Source: Bacteroidia bacterium
GTDB lineage: Bacteria > Bacteroidota > Bacteroidia > Palsa-965
Assembly (NCBI GenBank): GCA_023151315.1
Contig: JAKLJE010000006.1
Span: forward strand, 111,206 to 175,205
Direction of reading: 5' to 3'
Length of the DNA: 64,000 nucleotides
The position numbers and the translations under genes are program-made. Below, piece after piece: positions 8,255-17,300 of the stretch. Position 1 is the stretch's first letter. Each line of letters begins with the position of its first letter. Under the pieces are notes generated by a model, which saw only the letters and a program-made list of their open reading frames with translations, had not been told where the DNA came from and made no database searches.

Positions 8255-11200
8255 ATGATGCGAAAACTATTAACCCTGCTCATTGTGCTCTTCATCGGAT
8301 GGTCCGAAATGTACGGTCAGACCTACAACATGAGCACAACTACTGTAACCACATGCAGTGGAAACTTCTACGACTCCGGCGGAAGCGGAGGCAATTACGG
8401 CAACGGGCAAAATCTGACGATGACGTTCAATTCCGGCACGGGAAACCGACTGGTGTTCTCGTTCAATTCATTTATCGTGGAAACATGTTGCGATCGTTTG
8501 TACATCTACGATGGTCCAACGAGTGCGTATCCGCTAATCGGAACGTACACGTCAAGTCCGGGTGTAGTAACATCCACAGGCACATCATTAACGTTTGTGT
8601 TTACTTCTGATGGAACTCAGACATACGCAGGGTGGGACGCAACAATTACCTGCGGAACAACGGCGTTAACAACAAACAATATGGCGTCCGGTACTGTAAC
8701 TGCGTGTAGTGGTACGTTTAACGATAACAATGGTCCTGCCGCCAACTATGGCGACAACCTGAATATCGTTGAAACATTTTGTTCCGGTACAAGCGACTTC
8801 CTGCAATTCACATTCTGGAGCAACGCCACCAACTTTGCATCGGGCGACACACTGTTTGCCTATGATGGAAACAGCACATCGGCTCCTTTGATTGGTGCTT
8901 ACACATCCGGTTCGCGAATTGAAACATTCACTTCAAGCGGAACATGTGTGACATTCCGTTTCAAAAGCAACGCCACAGGTAATGCTTCGGGTTGGGCCGG
9001 ATGGTTTGAATGTACATCTACACCTGCTTCGCCGGGCGTATTCAATATGAGTTCCGGAATCCGCGGAACATGCGGAGGCGGTTTCTACGATTCAGGTGGA
9101 AGCGGAGGTAACTATGGTAACAGTGAAAACCGCACGATGGCTTTGCAATCTTACAATGGCAACCGATTGAGTGTGGCATTTTCTTCATTCACTGTAGAAA
9201 CGTGCTGCGACCGACTTTACATTTATGATGGCCCGACAGCTGCATATCCGCTAATTGGTGTTTACACTTCAAATCCGGGAACGATTACTTCAACTGGAAC
9301 TTCTTTGTGTTTCGTGTTTACATCTGATGCAGCGTCATCTTATGCAGGTTGGGCTGCAACAATCAGTTGTACAACCGCTCCTCTTCCGGTTTACAACCTT
9401 ACTGCAGGAACAGTTACAGCTTGCAGCGGGGCATTCTATGATAACAATGGAGCGGCTTCCAATTATTCGGATAACCTGAATACAGTGGAAACGTTCTGTT
9501 CGGGCACAAGCGATTTTCTTCAGTTCTCGTTCTGGACAAATGCAACCAACTTCGCGACAGGAGATACATTATTTGCTTACGATGGAAGCAGCACTTCAGC
9601 GCCATTGATCGGCGCATACACTGCAGGATCTTTTATTGAATCGTTTACTTCAAGCGGCACCTGCGTTACATTCCGTTTCAAGACTAATGCAAGCGGAAAT
9701 GCTTCAGGATGGGCAGGATGGTTTCAGTGTACATCAACACCGGCATCACCGGGTGTATTCAACATGAGTTCCGGAATTCGCGGAACATGCGGAGGCGGTT
9801 TCTATGATTCTGGAGGAAGCGGTGGTAATTACGGTAACAGCGAAAACCGCACAATGGCTTTCCAATCTTCAAATGGAAACAGATTAAGTGTGGCATTTAC
9901 TTCATTCACTGTTGAAACCTGCTGCGACCGACTTTACATTTATGATGGCCCTACGGCTGCATATCCGCTCATTGGCGTTTACACTTCTAATCCGGGAACG
10001 ATTAATTCTACCGGTACTTCATTGTGTTTTGTGTTCACATCCGATGCGTCGTCATCGTATGCAGGATGGGCGGCAACAATCAGCTGTACAACAGCTCCGC
10101 TTCCGGTTTACAATCTCACTGCAGGAACAGTTACAGCTTGCAGCGGTGCATTCTACGACAACAACGGTCCTGCTGCGAATTATTCCGACAACTTGAATAC
10201 CGTTCAGACTTTCTGCTCGGGAACAAGTGATTTTCTTCAGTTCACCTTCTGGACGAACGCTACGAATTTTGCCTCGGGTGACACATTGTTTGTATACGAC
10301 GGAAGTTCAACATCCGCTCCGTTGATCGGTGCATATACTACAGGTTCATTCATCGAATCGTTCACATCAACCGGCACGTGTATTACTTTCCGATTCAAGA
10401 GTACAGCAACCGGAAATGCTTCAGGTTGGGCAGGATGGTTTCAGTGTACTTCCACGCCGGCGTCACCGGGCGTATTCAACATGAGTTCAGGAATCCGCGG
10501 AACATGCGGAGGAGGATTCTATGATTCAGGTGGAAGCGGTGGTAACTACGGCAACAGTGAAAACCGCACGATGGCATTCCAATCTTCGAACGGAAACAGA
10601 CTTAGTGTAACGTTCACTTCTTTCACTGTGGAAACTTGTTGCGATCGCCTTTACATTTATGATGGTCCGACTGCTGCATATCCTCTGATCGGTGTTTACA
10701 CCTCAAATCCCGGAACTGTTAATTCAACGGGAACATCATTGTGCTTTGTGTTTACTTCAGATGCTTCTTCGTCCTATGCAGGTTGGGCTGCAACTGTTAC
10801 GTGTACCACTCCGGTGTTGACTGTTTATCCTTTATTGCCCGGATCAGTTACAGCATGCAGTGGTGCGATATATGACAACGGCGGGCCTGCAGCCAATTAC
10901 GGTGATAATCAGAATACAGTTCAAACTTTCTGTTCAGGCACCAGTGATCGATTGCAGTTCACATTCTGGACGGCTTCAACAAGTCTCGTTGCAGGTGATT
11001 CGCTCTTCATTTATGACGGAAGCAGCACTGCAGCGCCACTGTTGGCAGTTCATGTTGCAGGATCAACTTTCGAGAGCTTTATTTCAAGCGGTACTTGCAT
11101 TACGTTCCGATTCAAGAGCAACGCAAGCGGCAACGCTTCCGGCTGGGCAGGATGGTTTGAATGTACAACCGCAACTCCAACTGCTGGAACATTTAACATG

Positions 11201-14017
11201 AGCGCCGGTATTCGTTACATCTGCAGCGGCGGATTCTATGATTCAGGTGGAAGTGGTGGCAACTACGGCAACAGCGAAAACCGTACACAGGTGTTCACTT
11301 CTTACAACGGAGAGCGTATCAGTGCAACATTCACAGCATTTACTGTTGAAACCTGCTGCGATCGTTTGTATGTGTATGACGGGCCAAGTACAGCTTATCC
11401 GCTTCTGGGTACATACACTTCCAATCCGGGAACAATCACATCTTCAGGAACATCATTGTGCTTCCAGTTTACATCAGATGCATCATCGAGTTATGCAGGC
11501 TGGGCAGCAACAATGGCTTGCGCCGGTCCGGTACTGAACTCGTATCCAATGTCGAGTGGAACTGTAACGGTTTGCAGCGGCGTATTCTATGATAACGGCG
11601 GACCGATTGCCAATTATCCGAACAATGAAAATCGCGTGATGACATTCACATCAGCAAGCGGACAATATCTGAAGTTTGATTTCAACCCGAATCATTTCAA
11701 TATTCCGAACGGTGATTCATTATTCATCTATGACGGAACTTCAACTTCAGCACCAATGTACGCAGTGCTCACCGGTAACACAGCTCCGGGTTCATTGACC
11801 TCCAATACAAGCAGTTTCACTTTCCGTTTTAAGAGTGATGCAGCTACCAATAACGTTGGATGGCAAGCGTGGATTTCATGTGTATCAGCACCTGATCCGA
11901 ATCCAACTGTAAATATGAGCGGAGGAATCCGTTACACCTGCGGAGGAACTTTCTATGATGTTGGCGGAGCAGGAGGGAACTATCCGAACGGAGAAAACAG
12001 AACAATGACGTTCTATTCCAACAGCGGTTGCGGAATTCGTTTTGACTTCAACAGTTTCTCATCTGAATCGTGCTGCGACAGATTGTATGTTTATGACGGA
12101 CCAAGCACAGCTTCACCAGTGATTGCAACATTGGCCGGTAACTTCACAGGTCCGATTCAATCTACCGGAAACTGTTTGACATTCCGTTTCACCTCGGATG
12201 GAAGTGCAACGTATGCGGGTTGGAACGCAACAATTTCGTGTCCGAATCAGCCGCTCGCAACAATTACTCCGAGTGGTCCGACAAACTTATGCACCGGAGG
12301 AACCGTAACTCTTACCGCTGCTCCGAATACCACTTACTTGTGGAATACAGGTGATACAACACAAAGTATCGTAGTTAATTCGAACGGATCATATTGGGTG
12401 AATGTTGCGAATTTGTCAGGATGTACTGCTACTTCTGCAATTGTAGTCGTAAGCGTCAGCGGTCCTCCGACACCAACAGTTACTGCGGGCGGACCGACAA
12501 CATTCTGTCAGGGAGGTTCAGTGGTACTTTCAACTACTGCAGGTGGAACTTTGAACTGGAGTAACAATGCTACTACAAGCTCCACAACGATCACGCAGTC
12601 CGGAAACTACACTGTAACCACAACAGACGGCAACGGATGTACGGCTACTTCAGCTCCTGTAGCGGTCATTGTGAATCCGACTCCTTCACCGGTTATCAAC
12701 GCATCCGGACCAACAACATTCTGCGCGGGTGATAACGTTACGCTTTCTGTAAGCGGAGGTTCATCATACGCGTGGACGAACGGAGCTACAACTTCATCCA
12801 TCAATGTCACGAGCAGCGGCACGTATGGTGTAGATGTAACGAACAGCTTCGGATGTACAGGTACCGCAACACCTGTGAATGTTTCTGTACTTGCTGCGCC
12901 TGTTGCAACTATTTCTGCATCCGGTCCGACAACATTCTGTCAGGGCAATACAGTTACACTTACAGCTGGGGGCGGCAGTTCGTATGTGTGGAGTGAGAGC
13001 AGCACAGGCAATTCACTTGTTGTCGGTACAAGCGGCACTTACTATGTCATTGCAAGTAATGGCGCCTGCACGGATACATCATCTTCAATTAACGTAACGG
13101 TGAATCCGACTCCATCACCGGTAATTACTGCATCGGGACCAACAACATTCTGTTTCGGTGACAGTGTAACGCTTACTGTTTCAGGATCGGGTTCAATATT
13201 GTGGTCGAACAACGCAGTGACACCTGCGATTACCGTTTCAACTTCCGGAAACTATACTGCAACTGTAACGAATGGTTTCGGTTGTACGGGCAATGCAACA
13301 CCTGTTGCTGTAAACGTTCTTCCGGTTCCGAATGCTACCATTACACCTTCAGGTTCAACTGTAATTTGTCAGGGTAATACGGTAACACTTACAGCAGGTG
13401 GAGGAAGTTCTTATATCTGGAACAACAGTTCAACTTCAGGTGCAATTACTGTGGGCAGCGCAGGTACATATTATGTAATTGCTTCAAACGGTTCTTGTAT
13501 TGATACATCTGCAAGCGTAACTGTTTCGGTGAATCCATTGCCAATGGTAACACTGAATCTTCCGATAGATACATTCTGCACCACTACTGCAACAGTAGTT
13601 CTGAGTGGAGAATCACCGGCTGGTGGAACGTGGAGCGGGCCTGGTGTAAGCGGAAGTAATTTTGATCCATCTGTTGCCGGACAGGGACAACACACTATTG
13701 TTTACACTTACACAGATGCTAACGGATGCAGCAACTCTGCAAGTCAAAGCGTTTATGTGGATGTTTGCAGCGGTATTCCGGTTCACAGCAATCAAACATT
13801 GTCAGTGTTTCCGAATCCGACTTCAGATATTGTAATTGTCACACTTCCTACGGGTTCAACGGTGAAGACACTTTACGTGTACGATGTTCGCGGCCGATTG
13901 CTGATTGAAGAATCGGTACAGGGTAACAATAAGACGGAAATCGATCTGACTGATTTTGATAGTGGAGTTTATATGCTCAAAGCCGGAAACGAAACAATCC
14001 GTATTGTGAAACAATAG
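8255..14017 (+). CDS. T9SS-secreted multi-CUB domain protein
   Basis: This 1920-residue protein has a signal peptide (LLTLLIVLFIGWSEMYGQ). Eleven CUB domains fill residues about 23-1328. Odd-numbered ones carry ETCCDRLYIYDGP and SYAGWAATISC; even-numbered ones carry GDTLFAYDGSSTSAPLIGAY and ASGWAGWFQCT. Six immunoglobulin-like modules follow (about 1332-1763: SGPTTFCQG, VTLTAGGGSSYVW), then one PKD-like module with WSGPGVSGSNFDPS (to about 1845), and a type A sorting domain (FPNPTSDI, DVRGRLLIEES, GVYMLKAG). CUB domains bind protein or carbohydrate ligands and are best known from animals; here no enzymatic domain is attached, so an adhesin or matrix role is the simplest inference. Two adjacent ATG codons (8255, 8258) are possible starts. 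A strong terminator follows the stop. Confidence 0.93.
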   Translation: MMRKLLTLLIVLFIGWSEMYGQTYNMSTTTVTTCSGNFYDSGGSGGNYGNGQNLTMTFNSGTGNRLVFSFNSFIVETCCDRLYIYDGPTSAYPLIGTYTSSPGVVTSTGTSLTFVFTSDGTQTYAGWDATITCGTTALTTNNMASGTVTACSGTFNDNNGPAANYGDNLNIVETFCSGTSDFLQFTFWSNATNFASGDTLFAYDGNSTSAPLIGAYTSGSRIETFTSSGTCVTFRFKSNATGNASGWAGWFECTSTPASPGVFNMSSGIRGTCGGGFYDSGGSGGNYGNSENRTMALQSYNGNRLSVAFSSFTVETCCDRLYIYDGPTAAYPLIGVYTSNPGTITSTGTSLCFVFTSDAASSYAGWAATISCTTAPLPVYNLTAGTVTACSGAFYDNNGAASNYSDNLNTVETFCSGTSDFLQFSFWTNATNFATGDTLFAYDGSSTSAPLIGAYTAGSFIESFTSSGTCVTFRFKTNASGNASGWAGWFQCTSTPASPGVFNMSSGIRGTCGGGFYDSGGSGGNYGNSENRTMAFQSSNGNRLSVAFTSFTVETCCDRLYIYDGPTAAYPLIGVYTSNPGTINSTGTSLCFVFTSDASSSYAGWAATISCTTAPLPVYNLTAGTVTACSGAFYDNNGPAANYSDNLNTVQTFCSGTSDFLQFTFWTNATNFASGDTLFVYDGSSTSAPLIGAYTTGSFIESFTSTGTCITFRFKSTATGNASGWAGWFQCTSTPASPGVFNMSSGIRGTCGGGFYDSGGSGGNYGNSENRTMAFQSSNGNRLSVTFTSFTVETCCDRLYIYDGPTAAYPLIGVYTSNPGTVNSTGTSLCFVFTSDASSSYAGWAATVTCTTPVLTVYPLLPGSVTACSGAIYDNGGPAANYGDNQNTVQTFCSGTSDRLQFTFWTASTSLVAGDSLFIYDGSSTAAPLLAVHVAGSTFESFISSGTCITFRFKSNASGNASGWAGWFECTTATPTAGTFNMSAGIRYICSGGFYDSGGSGGNYGNSENRTQVFTSYNGERISATFTAFTVETCCDRLYVYDGPSTAYPLLGTYTSNPGTITSSGTSLCFQFTSDASSSYAGWAATMACAGPVLNSYPMSSGTVTVCSGVFYDNGGPIANYPNNENRVMTFTSASGQYLKFDFNPNHFNIPNGDSLFIYDGTSTSAPMYAVLTGNTAPGSLTSNTSSFTFRFKSDAATNNVGWQAWISCVSAPDPNPTVNMSGGIRYTCGGTFYDVGGAGGNYPNGENRTMTFYSNSGCGIRFDFNSFSSESCCDRLYVYDGPSTASPVIATLAGNFTGPIQSTGNCLTFRFTSDGSATYAGWNATISCPNQPLATITPSGPTNLCTGGTVTLTAAPNTTYLWNTGDTTQSIVVNSNGSYWVNVANLSGCTATSAIVVVSVSGPPTPTVTAGGPTTFCQGGSVVLSTTAGGTLNWSNNATTSSTTITQSGNYTVTTTDGNGCTATSAPVAVIVNPTPSPVINASGPTTFCAGDNVTLSVSGGSSYAWTNGATTSSINVTSSGTYGVDVTNSFGCTGTATPVNVSVLAAPVATISASGPTTFCQGNTVTLTAGGGSSYVWSESSTGNSLVVGTSGTYYVIASNGACTDTSSSINVTVNPTPSPVITASGPTTFCFGDSVTLTVSGSGSILWSNNAVTPAITVSTSGNYTATVTNGFGCTGNATPVAVNVLPVPNATITPSGSTVICQGNTVTLTAGGGSSYIWNNSSTSGAITVGSAGTYYVIASNGSCIDTSASVTVSVNPLPMVTLNLPIDTFCTTTATVVLSGESPAGGTWSGPGVSGSNFDPSVAGQGQHTIVYTYTDANGCSNSASQSVYVDVCSGIPVHSNQTLSVFPNPTSDIVIVTLPTGSTVKTLYVYDVRGRLLIEESVQGNNKTEIDLTDFDSGVYMLKAGNETIRIVKQ
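8321..12243 (+). repeat. Internal tandem repeat, 717-bp period (CUB pairs)
   Basis: The same landmark (TTCTATGA or TTCTACGA, coding FYD) recurs at 8366, 9083, 9800, 10517, 11234 and 11951, exactly 717 bases apart each time. The unit is 239 residues, one odd-type plus one even-type CUB domain. The units starting near 9041, 9758 and 10475 are close to identical in protein and differ mainly at synonymous positions; the first and last two are more diverged. The final unit is a half unit. Confidence 0.9.
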
Positions 14018-14037
14018 TCAGCATTGCATAATGAAGA

Positions 14038-14068
14038 AATCCCGGTGATGAGCCGGGATTGCTTTTTT
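14038..14068 (+). terminator. Rho-independent terminator after the CUB gene
   Basis: AATCCCGG and CCGGGATT form an 8-bp stem around a 7-base loop, followed by GCTTTTTT. It lies 20 bases after the stop codon. Confidence 0.85.
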
Positions 14069-14095
14069 AGAGTGAATGTACTGTTGAGATGATGA

Positions 14096-14164
14096 TTAAA
14101 CGCGGATACCCACCACACAAACATCATCGGTTTGTTCGTATACGCCTTTCCATCATTCAAAGAA
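14096..14164 (-). pseudogene. Relic of a SpoIIE-phosphatase gene 3' end
   Basis: The reverse strand encodes FFE, a TGA stop, then WKGVYEQTDDVCVVGIRV and TAA. Apart from the stop, this equals the last 22 residues of the intact TPR-SpoIIE phosphatase at 25739-27757, where the TGA position is a glycine (GGG). Nucleotides differ at synonymous positions, so it is an old copy or a relic of a paralogue. No further homology could be read upstream in any frame. Confidence 0.7.
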
Positions 14165-14261
14165 GTAAGTTTTAACTTCTGTTATTTCGCGGCTTCAAAA
14201 TCTTTCAATGATTTAACCTCATCGGGTTCTGACCTTGTCGGCATTCGTTTTTATAGTAACA

Positions 14262-14280
14262 TTCTCATTTGTAATGAGAA
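14262..14280. promoter_or_regulatory. Inverted repeat upstream of the giant beta-helix gene
   Basis: TTCTCATT and AATGAGAA are separated by three bases, about 65 bases upstream of the -7 box at 14346. This is a candidate operator or a small hairpin. Together with the relic and the terminator it is all I see in the 345-base gap 14018-14362. Confidence 0.3.
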
Positions 14281-14321
14281 GTCCCTGTTTTTTGGTATAA
14301 CTGTAACTTAATAAAAACTTG

Positions 14322-14353
14322 TTGATACCGATAGTTTCGATTGGATAATTTTG
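14322..14353 (+). promoter_or_regulatory. Bacteroidota promoter (TTG ... TAATTTTG)
   Basis: TAATTTTG at 14346-14353 matches the TAnnTTTG consensus, with TTG at 14322-14324 and a 21-base spacer. The predicted transcript would start near 14358, which favours the second ATG (14387) of the following gene over the first (14363). Confidence 0.55.
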
Positions 14354-14362
14354 TAATTTAAG

Positions 14363-17300
14363 ATGCACTATTTATTCAATTCCACTATGCAGTTATTTCG
14401 ACTGCCGGCTTTAATTGTTGCACTATCTCTTGCAACACATGCTTCGGCGCTAACGTTGTCTCAAAGAATTTCAGCTTCAGACGCGGTTGTATTAGGAACA
14501 GTTACTTCAGTTGTTTCTAACTGGAATTCATCACGTACCATGATTTATTCGACGGCCACTATTCTGGTCAATGAATATTGTTACGGATTTGCAGGGAATG
14601 AGATTGAGTTTATTTATGCCGGAGGTCGCGTCGGGAATGAAATGGTTACGGCAACTTCTTCGCCGGGGATTACGTTGGGTAGTTATGGAATGTTTTTTTT
14701 CGAGAGCGGAGAAGCTGGCAAGTTGAATATTCTGCCTGGTTACACCGGTTATATCTCTATTGCAAAAATGGGTGCTGTTAGTGATGGAGTACACGTGTTT
14801 GCAGGTGAAACAGAGTTGAAAAACGAAGTTTCCAATTTAAGTGGTCAGGCTTGGAAACACTCGTTTACACCAGACCCTGATCGGGCTTTCAGCAGAAATT
14901 CAACAAGCTTTCCATTGATTACAGGTTTTAGTCCTACATCTGCAACTGCGGGTACCGGAAGTGTAATAACAATAACCGGAAGTGGGTTTGGGTCAACGCG
15001 TGGCAATGGCAAAGTGTTGTTCACTAACGCAGATGTAGCTGGTCTTGTTCGAAATGTAGAGCCTTTCTCTAGTCAGTATATCGTATGGAGTGATACTGTT
15101 ATTCAGGTGGAAGTGCCGAGTTTGGGCGTTACAGGCACCGGCACGGCAGGCACCGGCACTATCGAAGTGGTTAACAATTCAGGAAACAGTTTCGTGTCTA
15201 TCGGTACACTTTCAGTATCATATTCTGTTGTTAATCTGGATGACAATGGAACATCTGTGCGACCGGATATGATTAACGACAACGGTGCAGGAGGCTATAC
15301 TTATCGATTATATGACTCACTCGCGTTGAACGCCGATACCCGTCAAACATTTTTTCGAGCACTCGAAAGGTGGACGTGCGCAACTCAAGCCAATTACTTC
15401 CCTGATTATAGTAGCGCAAGTACTGCTACTGTTGGAATGGATGGAATTAATGTTGTGCGATTTGATTCAATGAACACAATTCTTGTTGGTGTTGTTTATT
15501 CGTTTTATTCGAATTGTTCCGGCAATTGGTATCTCATTGAATCGGATCTTGTATTCAATAATCAATTGAATTGGAATTTTTCACAGTCTGCACCTTCAGC
15601 TACTCAAATTGATTTTGAATCCACTTGTGTAACTCTTATCGGATTTACTATGCTCGCAGATCATGTTGTGAATGCATCCGATCCAATGCACGGTGAAGCT
15701 TCTCTTGTCGGAACGAGCCGACGCTCACTTACATCGAACAATATCAATGGAGTACTCAGTACTCTTGCGATCAGTACGGTCTCAAACTCATGTGGACCTT
15801 CTGCACACCAAATAGCTGCTAATTGTACGGTAGGAGGAACATTAGATGCCGACGTGAATACAGTAGAATGGCCATACACAGGATTCTGTCAAGGAACATT
15901 TCCTGTAAGGGTCAATTTGATAAACCGCGGTGTTCAGTCGTTAACCAGTGCTACAATTAATTGGTCATACGATGGGATTCCACAAACTGTATTTTCATGG
16001 AGTGGTAATGTTTTGCACGATGATACGGTATCGGTTACTATCGGAACGCATTTATTAACTGCCGGGACACATACCATAATAGCTTGGACTGATAATCCCA
16101 ATTCCGGAACTGACGTGTACTCCGATAATGATTCGGCCAATTCTGTTGTGGTGATCGGCTCGTGTACTTCTGCAAACGCGGGGGTTAATCAACTTACAAC
16201 ACCAACGGTTTCAATGTGCCCGGGCAATCATCCGGTCGCTGTTACGATCAGGAATTTTGCAACAACACCGCTTAATTACGCTCAGATACATTGGAAGGTT
16301 AACGGCGTACTGCAAACACCCGTTGTTTGGACAGGAACACTAGCTTCGAACTCAATCTCAGCCCCAATCACATTGGGCACTTACAATTTCAGCTCTTTTA
16401 CGAATACGATTCAAGCGTGGACAGTGTATCCGAACGGATTGAATGATGCGGTAGTGTCCAATGATACTTTGAATGGAATATACAATCCGAACGGAATGGT
16501 TGGAGTGTATACGGTAGGAGGCGCCAGTCCTGATTTCCCAAATTTTCAAACGGCCATTTCTAATCTCAATAGTCGCGGTCTTTGCGGCCCCGTAATTCTG
16601 GATGTAAGACCCGGGACGTACCTCGGTGCATCAATTCTTTCGGCTCCCACTTCATCTACGAACACATTACTAATTCGTTCGTCCAATGGTGATAGTTCTA
16701 CGGTTATCATCTCAAACAGCTCTGGAGATGTCTTGACCGTTAATGGAAGTGATTATGTAACTATAGAGAAAGTTACATTTCAGACGACTGATCCCACCAG
16801 CTCGCAATGTTTGTACATAACTAATGATGCCAATAATATTACAGTCCGAAATTGTGCAGTTTTGATGCCCTTAATTTCACTGGCCAATCAGAATGTTAAT
16901 GGAGTCAATTTCGCCGGTACTCCATGCGATTATCTGCAAGTAATTAACTGTCGCATTGTAAATGGATCGGGCGGTATTGGTGCAGGGGCTTCTCCCGGAA
17001 CAGGGAACGGACTAATTATTAAGGATTGCCAATTTCTCAATCAAAGACAATGGAGCTTGAATATAAACTATTACAATGGAATTACGGTTCAGTATAATGA
17101 CTTTGATAACAGCCTGAGTAGTGGAGTTTGTGTTTATATACAGAATTGCGATGGCGGCGGCATTATAGATCACAACAAGATGGTCAGTCGCGATGTTTCA
17201 GTAATCAATATTGAAACCAGTTATGCTACTCAAGCCACTCCTTGGAATGTGACGAACAATTTCATGGCAATCACGAATTGCGGATCCGGTTCCGGTGTGA

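Noticed and set aside
13969..14160. 63-codon reverse frame after the CUB gene
   Set aside because: Its frame is shifted relative to the SpoIIE relic and it spans the CUB gene end and the terminator; the relic explains the conserved stretch.
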